A stretch of DNA of 26,316 nt from Verrucomicrobiota bacterium (GTDB lineage: Bacteria > Verrucomicrobiota > Verrucomicrobiia > Opitutales > Intestinicryptomonadaceae): contig QALA01000067.1 in assembly GCA_003343565.1 (NCBI GenBank), forward strand, positions 1 through 26,316. The letters run 5' to 3'. A model generated the notes under the pieces. That model did not search any database. It was not told where the DNA came from and was given only the letters and a program-made list of their open reading frames with translations. Position numbers and translations under genes: made by a program. Position 1 is the first letter of the stretch. The number at the start of each line of letters is the position of its first letter. This document shows positions 1-7,798 of the stretch, one piece after another.

Positions 1-298
1 CCTGCGCCCCCGTTCTCGAAACCGCCTGGACGCCGAGCGAGTGAAGCGCCATGGCCGTCAGCGCGATGGTCTCCTGCTCGCCCACGGCCAGCAGCATGTC
101 CATCTCGCGCTCGTCCGGAGCGGAGTTGAGCAGCTTCGCCCGCGCTATGAGCGCGTTCGTCACGCCGCTGCGCGCGGAAACGACAACCACCACTTTATTG
201 CCGGAGTCCGCATAGCTCTTTATTCTGCGGGCGACGTTCATAATTCTGTCGGTGTCACCCACGGAGGTGCCGCCGTATTTTTGCACGATTAGGGACAT
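1..298 (-). CDS. lysC: Aspartate kinase, N-terminal part (runs off the left edge)
   Basis: Reading leftward from the ATG at 298, the first residues are MSLIVQKYGGTSVGDTDRI, with the KYGGTSVG nucleotide/aspartate-binding motif of aspartokinases at residues 7-14. VVVVVSARSGVTNALI (about 36-51) matches the second conserved kinase segment, and MDMLLAVGEQETIALTAMAL (about 66-85) the helical region that follows. The family phosphorylates L-aspartate with ATP, the entry step to lysine, threonine, methionine and diaminopimelate; it is cytosolic. About 99 residues are visible; full enzymes have about 400 or more, with C-terminal ACT domains that would lie to the left, so feedback class cannot be judged. 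No strong Shine-Dalgarno precedes the ATG, but this start places the motif at the usual distance from the N-terminus. Family assignment is secure. Confidence 0.93.
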   Translation of the reverse strand, partial: MSLIVQKYGGTSVGDTDRIMNVARRIKSYADSGNKVVVVVSARSGVTNALIARAKLLNSAPDEREMDMLLAVGEQETIALTAMALHSLGVQAVSRTGAQ

Positions 299-318
299 GT
301 CTGTGTGGCCTGTATAGT

Positions 319-385
319 ATTATAAAACAAACGGCGTTTTCGCCGTCGGAATGCGGAAAGCTCCGCGCCGAAAAATTTTCGGGCG
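319..385 (-). promoter_or_regulatory. Structured leader upstream of aspartate kinase, with attenuator-like hairpin and TATAAT
   Basis: On the minus strand three possible hairpins precede the lysC start. The first is 385-366 (CGCCCGAAAA pairing with TTTTTCGGCG, one bulge). The second is 366-353 (GCGGA-GCTT-TCCGC). The third is 346-331 (ACGGCG-AAAA-CGCCGT), followed at once by TTTGTTTTAT, which looks like an intrinsic terminator. A perfect TATAAT lies at 324-319 inside that tail, but no good -35 box stands 16-18 bases before it. Two readings are possible: a terminator for upstream minus-strand transcripts followed by a weak lysC promoter, or a transcription attenuator in a lysC leader. I could not fit it to the lysine riboswitch. 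Confidence 0.35.
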
Positions 386-813
386 TTTAGAGTGCCACGC
401 TTTGTGCCATAGTCAACAATTATATTTGCCCGCATCTAAAGCCAATCGGGCGGAAGGGCCGCCCCTTGCGGCAAAAATATTCGTCCCCTAAAAACGCGGC
501 ATGCGCCCCGCCTACCCCGACGCCCCGACACCTCTGCGCGCCGCCCGGCGCCTTCGTCGCAACACAAAAATTTGATTTTCAAAAAAAGTGAAACGGCGCT
601 TAGGAAAGCGGCATTTTCCAAACCCCGTTCCTAAAAAAGGCCCGCGCATTCCGGAGATTTTCGGCGAGGCTTTACAGCGGAACAATCCCGAAAGCGGAAA
701 GGGCGACTCTTCTGCCCATTTTCGCCGTCCGAGTTCAAAAAAAACCTTGCGCTTGAGAATGCGGCGCGCGCGAATTTCGCAACGTTTGCGCTTTAAAAGC
801 TCCCGCCCACCTC

Positions 814-847
814 AAAATGCGCGCCTTCTTAAAATGCGCGCCTCTTT
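814..847. repeat. Tandem duplication, 17 bases x 2
   Basis: Units 814-830 (AAAATGCGCGCCTTCTT) and 831-847 (AAAATGCGCGCCTCTTT) abut and differ only near their ends. Each contains the octamer AAATGCGC, which recurs in other intergenic stretches of the window. Confidence 0.7.
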
Positions 848-946
848 GGCCCCAAAGTTCGCAGACATGCGCCCCGCGCCCGGAGTGTCCGCCCCCCGAA
901 TGCCCCCTTCCGACCTTCCGGTTCTCCGCCGTCCGGTCGCAACAAC

Positions 947-1792
947 CTACCGCAGCAGCCTGCGCTGGCGGAGGGCCTCGTACAAAAACACGGCGGAGGC
1001 GACATTCACATTCATGCTGTCGGAAACGCCCGACATTGGAACCTTTATGCGCTCGTCTATAAATTCGTCCCACTCCGCGCCGAGCCCGGACCTTTCCGAT
1101 CCCACCACAATCGCGCACGGCCCGGAAAAATCGGCCTGCCAAAGGCTCTTCTCGGCCTCAAGATGCGCCGCATACATTTTTATTCCGCGTTCGCGCAGCC
1201 ACCCCGCGGCCTCCGCCGGCGTCGAAACCGCCATCTGAATGGAAAACAGCGCGCCTTGCGACGAGCGCACCGCCGCGGGATTGAATATGTCCGTCACCGG
1301 GTTCGACGCTATGAACGCGTCCGCGCCGAGCGAATCCGCCGTGCGCATCAGCGCGCCGAGATTGCCCGGCTTCTCTATGGAATCGGCCGCCAAAATGAGC
1401 GGAGCAGCTCCTTCCGGAAGCGACAAATCCGAAATATTTGCCGGCCACTGCCCGACCACCCCGACGATTCCGTCGGCCCCCTCCCTGTTGGACACCTTTT
1501 CAAACGCGGATTCCGAAAGCCTGCACAAAGGCACCTTGCCCTCCGCGCGGATCCGCTCCACAAACGCGGTGTGCGCGGGCGACATGAAAAGTTCGGGGGC
1601 GTAATAAATCTCCTCCACATGGGCCGCCTCGACCGCGCGCGAAAGCTCCCTAAGCCCCTCGACGAGAAACACGCCCATATCGCGCCTTCCCGCCCTGTCG
1701 CGCAGGCGGCTCAACGCCTTAACGCGCGGATTCTGGCGGCTTCGGATATGTTCGCCTCCGTCTTGCTGAAACCCCATTGCGTCCATTGGCAT
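947..1792 (-). CDS. TrmH/SpoU-family (SPOUT) RNA 2'-O-methyltransferase
   Basis: The product has the three SPOUT motifs: IEKPGNLGALMRTADSLG (motif 1), AIVVGSERSGLGAEW (motif 2) and VPMSGVSDSMNVNVASAVFLYEA (motif 3, which completes the knotted SAM site). The N-terminal part, beginning around RSRQNPRVKALSRLRDR, is the SpoU substrate-binding region. Enzymes of this type methylate a ribose 2'-OH of tRNA or rRNA using S-adenosylmethionine; the target nucleotide cannot be read from sequence. The frame is open up to a GTG at 1858, but the extra residues are unlike the family. I start at the ATG at 1792 (about 281 aa); ATGs at 1786 and 1777 are alternatives, and none has a clear Shine-Dalgarno. The gene is divergent from the pyruvyl transferase gene and about 650 bases upstream of lysC on the same strand. 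Confidence 0.9.
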   Translation of the reverse strand: MPMDAMGFQQDGGEHIRSRQNPRVKALSRLRDRAGRRDMGVFLVEGLRELSRAVEAAHVEEIYYAPELFMSPAHTAFVERIRAEGKVPLCRLSESAFEKVSNREGADGIVGVVGQWPANISDLSLPEGAAPLILAADSIEKPGNLGALMRTADSLGADAFIASNPVTDIFNPAAVRSSQGALFSIQMAVSTPAEAAGWLRERGIKMYAAHLEAEKSLWQADFSGPCAIVVGSERSGLGAEWDEFIDERIKVPMSGVSDSMNVNVASAVFLYEALRQRRLLR

Positions 1793-1835
1793 ATGCAAAA
1801 AATACCAAAAAATTTTTTTGACAACCTTTTTCCTC

Positions 1836-1852
1836 GAATCCAAAACGGATTC
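1836..1852. promoter_or_regulatory. Small inverted repeat in a divergent intergenic region
   Basis: GAATCC-AAAAC-GGATTC is a perfect 6-base-arm inverted repeat between the divergent methyltransferase (start 1792) and pyruvyl transferase (start 1893) genes, next to AT-rich sequence. Position suits an operator, but the arms are short, so this is only a candidate. Confidence 0.2.
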
Positions 1853-1892
1853 AAACACACACCGCTAACAACAGCGCGCGCCGCGCAAACCA

Positions 1893-3083
1893 ATGCAAGA
1901 AACATACTCCCCATTCTTTTTCAACAGCAACATCTGTCTCGACGAAAATTCCTGCTCAACGCAAAAAAAATTCTTCGACTCCGTTGCCCGCAACACCGGG
2001 AACTCGTACATCACATTCGCGCTGGTCAAAGAAACGCTGGGGCGCGCCGCCGGCATTGCACACGCGCCGAACGCGTACGAATTCGACTACTCGCGCTCCG
2101 CGGAACTCGCCGACTTGGTGAACGGCTCATGCTCGCACTTCTTTCTAATTCTGCAAGACCAGATACGCCCCTTTGAATCCTACGGATACAAGCTGCCCTA
2201 CGACCGCATAATATCGCTTCTGGATTTGATAAAAAAGCCGATCGTAATCGCGGGGCTCGGTGCGAACAGCCTGACAGGATTCGACCCGCAGTTCCACAAG
2301 GCGATTCCGGAGGATTTGGCAAATTTCGTCCGAAGGCTCGCCGACAAGACGCGGACGCTCGGCGTGCGCGGCGAATTTACGCGCGAAGTTTTGCACAAAA
2401 TCGGGGTCGATAACGCGCGCACTATAGGTTGCCCGTCGTTCTTCGAGCGCGGCGCGTCCAGAACGCTGAAAAAGCCGGACTCTCCCGACAGGGTATTTCT
2501 GACCTCCCCTTTTGAAAATCCGAATTACGGCCGGCTCCACGTAGTTTTGCAGGACGAGGACTACCTGATAAACCCCCTGTGTTTCACATGGCGCAAGCGC
2601 GTGCGCAAAACCGACTACCGAAAGCTGCGCGCCGGACACTTCCACGCGTTCTCGTCGATAGCCGACTGGAAAAAATTTGCCTCCGCATTCGACTTCGCCA
2701 TGGGCATGCGCGTCCACGGCGCAATATTGTCCATAAACAGCGGAACGTGCGCTGCGGTGTTCAACCGGGACTCCCGCGCCAGGGAAATGTGCGAGTTCCT
2801 CCGCATACCGCATCTTCCGCATATGTCCGCCGAAGCCGACGTGCAAAAAATCTTCGACGCGGCCGACTTCGAACCCATGAACCGCGAATACCCGCGCCTC
2901 TTTCAAAACTATCGGGAATTTCTGTCGCAGGCGGGCGTCCCGCTCCTGGACAACCCGCCCGACGACGGCGAAATACTCGCCCAGCCGTCGCTTCGCCGCA
3001 ACGAGCGCCGCCTGAAAAATAACGTATTACGCAAGGCCGTTCTCGACATTGCGGACATTTTCGGCTACCATATCTTCCCTTAA
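1893..3083 (+). CDS. Polysaccharide pyruvyl transferase-family protein
   Basis: The 396-aa product has the hallmarks of the polysaccharide pyruvyl transferase fold (PF04230). These are a first Rossmann-like half ending in KPIVIAGLGANSLTG (about 115-130), then LGVRGEFTREVLHKIG and TIGCPSFF (about 156-184), and later FDFAMGMRVHGAILSINSGT (about 266-287), where the R-x-H-G core is the family signature. Members add a pyruvyl ketal to sugars of exported glycans or, in CsaB-type proteins, to secondary cell-wall polymer. A cytosolic or membrane-associated role in envelope glycan decoration is likely but the substrate is unknown. There is no signal peptide. The start has no Shine-Dalgarno. The next gene follows after 33 bases on the same strand, so co-transcription is plausible though the functions look unrelated. 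The C-terminal about 60 residues are basic and family-unspecific. Confidence 0.8.
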   Translation: MQETYSPFFFNSNICLDENSCSTQKKFFDSVARNTGNSYITFALVKETLGRAAGIAHAPNAYEFDYSRSAELADLVNGSCSHFFLILQDQIRPFESYGYKLPYDRIISLLDLIKKPIVIAGLGANSLTGFDPQFHKAIPEDLANFVRRLADKTRTLGVRGEFTREVLHKIGVDNARTIGCPSFFERGASRTLKKPDSPDRVFLTSPFENPNYGRLHVVLQDEDYLINPLCFTWRKRVRKTDYRKLRAGHFHAFSSIADWKKFASAFDFAMGMRVHGAILSINSGTCAAVFNRDSRAREMCEFLRIPHLPHMSAEADVQKIFDAADFEPMNREYPRLFQNYREFLSQAGVPLLDNPPDDGEILAQPSLRRNERRLKNNVLRKAVLDIADIFGYHIFP

Positions 3084-3116
3084 TTTAAATAATCAAACAA
3101 ACCGGCCGACGCAAAA

Positions 3117-4337
3117 ATGGAAAACAAGAACCCGCCGAAAAATTTTGTCCCGCACCCGTTCGACTATCGCCAGCAGATAGAGCTGGACATAGACGATATC
3201 AACAATCTGGGCGCGGGAGTCGGGCGAATAGACGGCTGGGTGGTGACCGTGCGCGGCGCGCTCGGCGGAGAGCGCGTGAGGGCCGCCGTGTACAAAAACC
3301 ATAAAAACTACTCCGAAGCCGACCTTTTGAAAGTGGTGCGCGCCTCGCCCCAGCGCGTCAAGCCCGCCTGCCCGCTCTACGGCGAGTGCGGCGGCTGCCA
3401 ATACCAGCACCTCTCCTACGAGGGCCAACTGGAGTGGAAGCGCAAGCAAGTCGCCGACGCGATGAAGCGCATAGGCGGAATCTCCGCCGATGTCAAGCCC
3501 ACCCGCCCGTCGCCGCTCCAGTACGGATACCGCTCGAAACTCACCCCACATTACGAAAAACCGCGCGGCGAAAAAATGCCGATAGGCTTCGTCAGGAACG
3601 GCCGGCGAAAGGAGCTTGTGGACGTTCCGCACTGCCCGATAGCCAGCCCGACGATAAACGAAGCCCTGCCGAACGTGAGGGCGAAACTGCTGGCGCGCGC
3701 GCACAAGCTCAAGCGGGGCGGAACGCTCCTGCTGCGCGACTGTATCGAAGGGGTGTGCACGGACGCGACTTCCTCCGTCACGGAGATAGTCAGCGGAGTA
3801 AGCTACCAGTTTTGCGCCGGAGAGTTTTTTCAAAACAATCCGCACATACTTCCGGAGCTGGTCGAATACGCCATCTCGCAGGCGGCGGGGCCGCGTTTTC
3901 TGATAGACGCCTACTGCGGGGTCGGAGTCTTTGCGCTGGCGGCGGCGGACAGGTTCGAATATGTTTCGGGCGTGGAAATCAGCTCAAAAGCGATTGTCTG
4001 CGCAAACGCGAACGCGCGCATCAACAACAAGCGAAACTGCGAGTTTACAATGGGCAAGGCCGAGGCGATTTTCCAAAACGCGGCAAGGAAATTTCCGCCG
4101 TCCGACTGCGCCGCAATCATAGATCCTCCGCGTTCGGGCTGCGACAAATCCTTCCTCGAACAGCTGGTCGACTTTGCTCCGGCGCGCATAGTTTACGTCT
4201 CCTGCGCCCCAGACACGCAGGCGCGCGACCTGGCCTTCCTGTGCGCAAACAACTATTCCCTTTTGGAACTCCAGCCGTTTGACCTCTTTCCCCAGACGCG
4301 CCACATTGAAAATGTCGCAACCCTTTTCAAGGCATAG
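3117..4337 (+). CDS. TrmA/RlmD-family RNA (uracil-C5)-methyltransferase
   Basis: The 406-aa product begins with a TRAM-like beta-barrel (about 18-75: IDDINNLGAGVGRIDGWVV...). The iron-sulfur motif CPLYGECGGC supplies C85, C91 and C94, with C173 (VPHCPIA) the likely fourth ligand of a [4Fe-4S] cluster. The SAM-binding motif DAYCGVGVFALAA starts at 264. The catalytic loop has IIDPPRSGCD, then VSCAPDT with the nucleophile C363, and HIENV with the general base E398. These enzymes make m5U in tRNA or 23S rRNA through a covalent Cys adduct. The Fe-S cluster points to the RumA/RlmD/RlmCD branch, but bacterial members vary in target, so I leave the symbol blank. The start is the ATG at 3117, without a clear Shine-Dalgarno. 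Confidence 0.92.
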   Translation: MENKNPPKNFVPHPFDYRQQIELDIDDINNLGAGVGRIDGWVVTVRGALGGERVRAAVYKNHKNYSEADLLKVVRASPQRVKPACPLYGECGGCQYQHLSYEGQLEWKRKQVADAMKRIGGISADVKPTRPSPLQYGYRSKLTPHYEKPRGEKMPIGFVRNGRRKELVDVPHCPIASPTINEALPNVRAKLLARAHKLKRGGTLLLRDCIEGVCTDATSSVTEIVSGVSYQFCAGEFFQNNPHILPELVEYAISQAAGPRFLIDAYCGVGVFALAAADRFEYVSGVEISSKAIVCANANARINNKRNCEFTMGKAEAIFQNAARKFPPSDCAAIIDPPRSGCDKSFLEQLVDFAPARIVYVSCAPDTQARDLAFLCANNYSLLELQPFDLFPQTRHIENVATLFKA

Positions 4338-4447
4338 CAGTACCGCTGACGAAAAAGTAAATTCGCAATCGAAAAAAGGGGACTCGCAGGCGGCAGTAAT
4401 CCGAAATTTCCATGCCGCCGAAGGGTTGGACATGTTTCTTGAGCGTT

Positions 4448-4530
4448 CCTGCAAAACTGCAAAAAGCCAAACCTCCGCCCTACAAGGGAAGCGACAGTAC
4501 TTGTAACGCCTTTCCTGTAAAATTGCAAAA
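4448..4530. repeat. Diverged short direct repeat pair
   Basis: CCTGCAAAACTGCAAAA at 4448-4464 and CCTGTAAAATTGCAAAA at 4514-4530 differ at two of 17 positions and lie 66 bases apart. This looks like an old local duplication in non-coding DNA. Confidence 0.4.
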
Positions 4531-4694
4531 CTGCCTTCCCCCCCCGCCCCGACGGGCGCATGAGCAACTCTTCGGAGAGCCTGCGCATTCTTGTTGCGCG
4601 CTCTTCGCACTCTTGTAAAAACCCGACTCCTCCCGCCTCTGCCGAATCTTTTAACTTTGTAAGCTTTGCCTACACGCTTCCGCAAAAGGCCCGC

Positions 4695-5135
4695 CTACCT
4701 TCCCGCCTTTTGGCGGCGGCAATGCCGCATGCCCCACCTTTGGCTATAAGTGCGGTTTCGGCCGAACTTTGCCCGACCAATGCAAATTCGGGCGTTATTC
4801 GGCGGGAAGGCGCAAATCCGGCCGCTGACAATAATCACATATTCCCAATTTCCATTTGAACTCCCGTTTGAACTGCGGACTTGATTTTCGCACGGCAATT
4901 CTTCGAGTTGGCGCCCCTCCCTCCCGTCTAACAGTTCATAGCCGGGGCGCAGGCGACTTAGCTGGCGGGCCTCCCTAATTAAGTCATACAAACGTTTGGC
5001 ATCTCACCACCTTGACGCAGATACACCCGAACGAATCTCGCAGAGGCCGGCCAGCTTCTCCATCTTTATCGCCCTATTTGCATGCGCGGAAATATTGCGC
5101 CGCACGCGCACGGCGGCAAACGGGTAAAATCCGTA
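4695..5135 (-). pseudogene. Possible degraded coding remnant, unrecognised
   Basis: On the minus strand one frame stays open from a TGA at 5138-5136 to a stop at 4695, broken only by a TGA at 5006-5004. Before that stop it reads ...NRAIKMEKLAGLCEIRSG... (ATG at 5063), and after it ...DAKRLYDLIREARQLSRLRP.... The composition is more protein-like than the usual Arg/Pro/Ala shadow frames. I recognise no family. TGA is an ordinary stop elsewhere in the window (nitroreductase and HflX end in TGA), so recoding is unlikely; if this was a gene it is now broken. Confidence 0.25.
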
Positions 5136-5280
5136 TCATGCGTCCGAATGTATTTCGTCCCGCTAACTCCCTCTGAAAATCCCTCACCATTGGGTGGCAA
5201 CAACGAAAAAATTGACTCACAATTACTATTTTAACAGATATTTTAGGCGAATTTAGGAAAAATTGACTCATTTTTTATTT

Positions 5281-5298
5281 TATACAACATATTGTATA
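5281..5298. promoter_or_regulatory. 18-base palindrome upstream of surface-protein copy A
   Basis: TATACAA-CATA-TTGTATA has perfect 7-base arms. It lies 147 bases before the copy A ATG and 10 bases after the second TTGACTCA repeat. Its inner TACAACATATT recurs exactly upstream of copy B (7072-7082) and in altered form (TACAATATCTT) upstream of copy C (7761-7771). It could be an operator or a core promoter element. Confidence 0.35.
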
Positions 5299-5444
5299 TA
5301 AAGAAGAAATAAATTTAGATTTAATGCGATAATAATATTATATCTATTTTTTATTGATAATTTAATAGATAATATAGAGGTTAAGTGAACATTCTATCAT
5401 CTACTGATAGGCTGAAAGTATTAGATAATTGTATATATCATATT

Positions 5445-7062
5445 ATGAAACATACAATCATACATCTGATCGCTATAACAACAATGGGCGCCGTTTCAGC
5501 ATATGCCGTAAACGACTGGACACTCTACTACGAACTTCCCTCGTCGACGAGTCAAGAAATAGTCCTCTCATCGACAACGGGGGCGGGCTCCGAAAGTGAA
5601 AACGGGTATTGGTACACCGGTTCCGAGCGGACTCCCGAACCTCCATGAAAGGCTGGAAGACAGAGTACGAAGACGACAATTTCACGATCTCGGCGCTTCG
5701 CCAATCAACTTATTACAATGTCCGCCTAAACCTCGACTCCGATACCACATTCGGAAACCTGACGCTGTCGGGAGGAGGGAATCTTACATATCCCATAGTA
5801 GACGCCCAAAATCACAATGTCTCAATAAAAAGGGATCTGATACTTAGTTCCGACACAAATTATGGAATACATTACAATTCGTTTTCCATAATCAATGCGG
5901 ATACCATAACCGTCGGAAACGACATTAAAAATATCGGAAGATCCTATCACATTAATGCCAACAGAATCATAGTAAACGGCAATATTACAAACGCGGAAGA
6001 CGGCACACATTATATAGACTATATAATAGTACGGCTTCCAATTCCACTTCGGAAAATCCCAATGCGCTCATCAAAGGGCATATTTCCGGCAACATATTTT
6101 TTATTTATACGGCAACTTCGGATTCCTATGTCCAAATTGGCGGCTTAACAAACGATAGCGCCATTAGAAACGGAACAAGCACGTCAAGCGCTGCGGGTCA
6201 CACCTTGTATTGCACCTTAACGAACACGCAAGATTACAGCACGGCTGGCGACTGTTACGAAAACGACATGATAAGAGACTCCAACAGCGGGAAACTGGCC
6301 TTCATAATGAACGGAACGGCCTCACAATCCCTCACCAGCGATTACTTGCAATTTCAAGGCGGCGTCAAGATTTTGAACGGCACGTTCAGAGTCAACTTTA
6401 ACCAGAGAGACTCGTATTATTACTGGAGGGGTTCCGACGCGGTCACTGTCAGGTTCGTGACCGAAGACGGAGGTTCCACATTTACCACATTTTCACACGG
6501 CGACTTGGAAATGTCGGGAGGCGCGTTCGGTTCGACCGCTGATTCGTCGTCATACGGAGCTTTCCGCTTTACGAATATCGCCTATACCGCCGGCACAATC
6601 AATCTTCGCCTTGCGGGCGCATCTCAAATGGACTCCATAGATCTGACGACCTACTACAACCGCGTGGCGGACAACACGAGAGGTACAGAGTCCGTCACGT
6701 ACGAAAAAGTTGAAGGCGGAAAAATCTCTTTTGCCGAAGGCGCGGGAAAAATGACGTTCCAATTTGACGGCGACCTGACTTGGGTAATCGACAACGGAAC
6801 CGGAGCCTTCGACCTGAACGACGGCAAAGGCGCCAAAGTTATAACCTGGGACAATGAAAAGGGCTCGGACCTGTCGAAGGACAACTTCGCCGCAAACTTG
6901 TTTGAATCGTCGGACGGCGACAAATATCAGGCGGAATTTTCCGTGGAAGACGACGGATTGTACGTCAAATACGTCCCGGTTCCGGAGAGCGCGCAAATAG
7001 CCGCAATAATCGGAACATTGGCATTGGCGCTCGCCGTCATTCGCAGAAAAAAATCGGCATAA
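5445..7062 (+). pseudogene. PEP-CTERM-like surface protein, copy A, broken by two frameshifts
   Basis: Three successive frames give one paralogue of copy D. The first (5445-5648) gives a signal peptide, MKHTIIHLIAITTMGAVSAYA, and matches D up to GYWYTGSE. The second gives SMKGWKTEYEDDNFTIS (D: AMKGWLAEYENDNFSFG) to NANRIIVNGNIT. The third, entered around 6005-6025, gives YVQIGGLTNDSAI and the intact C-terminal half. That half ends in VPVPESAQIAAIIGTLALAL plus an Arg/Lys tail, a sorting-signal-like end. Both shifts equal loss of one base: 17 bases separate GAG (5625) and ATG (5645), where D has 18. Repairing both gives 539 residues, beside 546 and 550 for C and D. No in-frame nonsense codon is otherwise seen, so the damage is recent or an assembly error. 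The predicted role of an intact copy is an exported, wall- or outer-membrane-sorted beta-rich protein. No Shine-Dalgarno precedes the ATG. Confidence 0.82.
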
Positions 7063-7084
7063 TACATTTTTTACAACATATTTA

Positions 7085-7108
7085 CCTCTAACTATATATT
7101 ATCCCCTA
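7085..7108 (+). promoter_or_regulatory. Conserved upstream box, copy B instance
   Basis: CCTCTAACTATATATT followed by ATCCCCTA ends 12 bases before the copy B ATG. The same order of blocks (CCTC-N-AA, TAT-rich core, CCCCTA) is seen at 7776-7798 before copy C and, shorter, at 7430-7450. The TATATAT core could be a -10 region; the fixed CCCCTA block is not explained by a sigma-70 promoter. Confidence 0.45.
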
Positions 7109-7267
7109 AATTAACAGATTATGAAACAAACAATCATAATTGCCTTAATAATATCCGGACATATCGGCTCTCGCCAATTCGCAAGTTTGAATTTCCCGTT
7201 CGGCGAGCCGCCGCCCTTTTCGTACTGCTTGCGCACGCACTGACTACTGACACTTTCCTAAAGCCTG

Positions 7268-7331
7268 CCGCCGATTTCGAAATCGGCGGAGGATATTAGC
7301 GCACCGGGCAAGACGCATCTTCGAAAGATGC
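7268..7331. repeat. Two adjacent perfect inverted repeats inside copy B
   Basis: 7268-7289 is a perfect 22-base palindrome with half-site CCGCCGATTTC. At 7315-7331, GCATCTT-CGA-AAGATGC has perfect 7-base arms. Both lie in the foreign middle of copy B and are absent from copies A, C and D. They could be the scar or remnant of a small inverted-repeat element, or cruciform/stem-loop sites tied to the deletion. Confidence 0.55.
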
Positions 7332-7429
7332 CGATAGGCCGCGGCAGAAAGCTCTGCACCCAAGACTCCCCCATTATCGCATTTCTTCGGCGGGCGGAAC
7401 GTTCTGCTTTGCGGATATATATTTCTATG

Positions 7430-7450
7430 CCTCGAAATATCAACCCCTAT
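7430..7450 (+). promoter_or_regulatory. Conserved upstream box, extra instance inside copy B
   Basis: CCTCGAAATATC followed by AACCCCTAT repeats the block order found before copies B and C, with a shortened TAT core. It precedes the ATG at 7467 that opens the frame of the copy B tail by 16 bases. This suggests copy B merges the starts of two former gene copies. Confidence 0.35.
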
Positions 7451-7775
7451 CATATAAGGACAATTCATGGATATTTATATGGATTCGTCAGATTTAACCA
7501 ATCGCCATAAGAACGCGGCAAATAACATTTGCGCCATGAAATCCGCCGCATGCGGAAGTGCCAAAAGCGCAAATGCGTTTGAATTTCCAAGCTGCAAGAA
7601 ATATCAGACGAGAATTTCTGTGAAAAACGGCGGACTATGCGCCAAACGCGTATCTATATCCGAAACGGCGCACATAACAGCCATAATCGGCGCATTCGCA
7701 TTGGCGTTAGCCGCCATTCGCAGAATAAAGCCAAAGTAATGATATTGCGTAATATTATTATACAATATCTTCTAA

Positions 7776-7798
7776 CCTCGAAACTATATATACCCCTA
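7776..7798 (+). promoter_or_regulatory. Conserved upstream box, copy C instance
   Basis: CCTCGAAACTATATAT followed by ACCCCT runs directly into the copy C ATG at 7798, leaving no room for a Shine-Dalgarno. TACAATATCTT lies just upstream at 7761-7771, as TACAACATATT does before copy B. Confidence 0.45.

Larger units (their letters stand above)
299..946. other. Gene-poor stretch between lysC and the SPOUT methyltransferase
   Basis: Apart from the lysC leader I see no convincing gene here. The open frames at 588-1238 (+) and 735-1142 (-) are Arg/Pro-rich and run into or across the methyltransferase gene, as expected of shadow frames in GC-rich DNA. The stretch does hold a 17-base near-perfect tandem duplication at 814-847. 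Confidence 0.6.
4338..5444. other. Long gene-poor stretch, GC-rich then abruptly AT-rich
   Basis: No complete gene is convincing over about 1.1 kb. It holds a diverged pair of repeats (4448-4464 and 4514-4530), a C8 run (4538-4545) and a minus-strand frame with one in-frame stop (4695-5135). From about 5200 the sequence turns very AT-rich: a 13-base direct repeat AAAAATTGACTCA occurs at 5207-5219 and 5258-5270, and an 18-base palindrome at 5281-5298. The AT-rich part is best read as the upstream region of the surface-protein array. Confidence 0.55.
7121..7739 (+). pseudogene. PEP-CTERM-like surface protein, copy B, internally deleted remnant
   Basis: The 5' end (ATG at 7121) reads MKQTIIIALIISGH, close to the copy A start, but stops after about 40 codons. 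The 3' end (about 7510-7739, frame opening at 7467) matches the last 60-70 residues of copy A: CKKYQTRISVKNGGLCAKRV and then TAHITAIIGAFALALAAIRR. The sorting motif itself is damaged: V-P-V-P-E of copy A is V-S-I-S-E here. The middle about 1 kb of the gene is missing and replaced by unrelated, palindrome-rich sequence (about 7165-7460). The tail keeps an open frame, but without the conserved body and V-P-E motif it is unlikely to be functional. Confidence 0.75.

Noticed and set aside
395..414. On the minus strand, TGGCAC repeated 12 bases apart, resembling a sigma-54 -24/-12 promoter upstream of lysC
   Set aside because: The GG and GC pairs are off by one base from the strict sigma-54 spacing and the TTGC box is absent.
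1818..1823. Perfect TTGACA upstream of the pyruvyl transferase gene
   Set aside because: No -10-like sequence lies 15-19 bases downstream; the region is simply T/A-rich.
588..2176. Long plus-strand frames at 588-1238 and 1163-2176
   Set aside because: They lie antisense to the SPOUT methyltransferase, are Arg/Ala/Pro-rich and show no motifs; the minus-strand gene explains them.
5004..5006. In-frame TGA as a possible Trp or selenocysteine codon
   Set aside because: TGA serves as the normal stop in the nitroreductase and hflX genes, and no SECIS-like hairpin is apparent.
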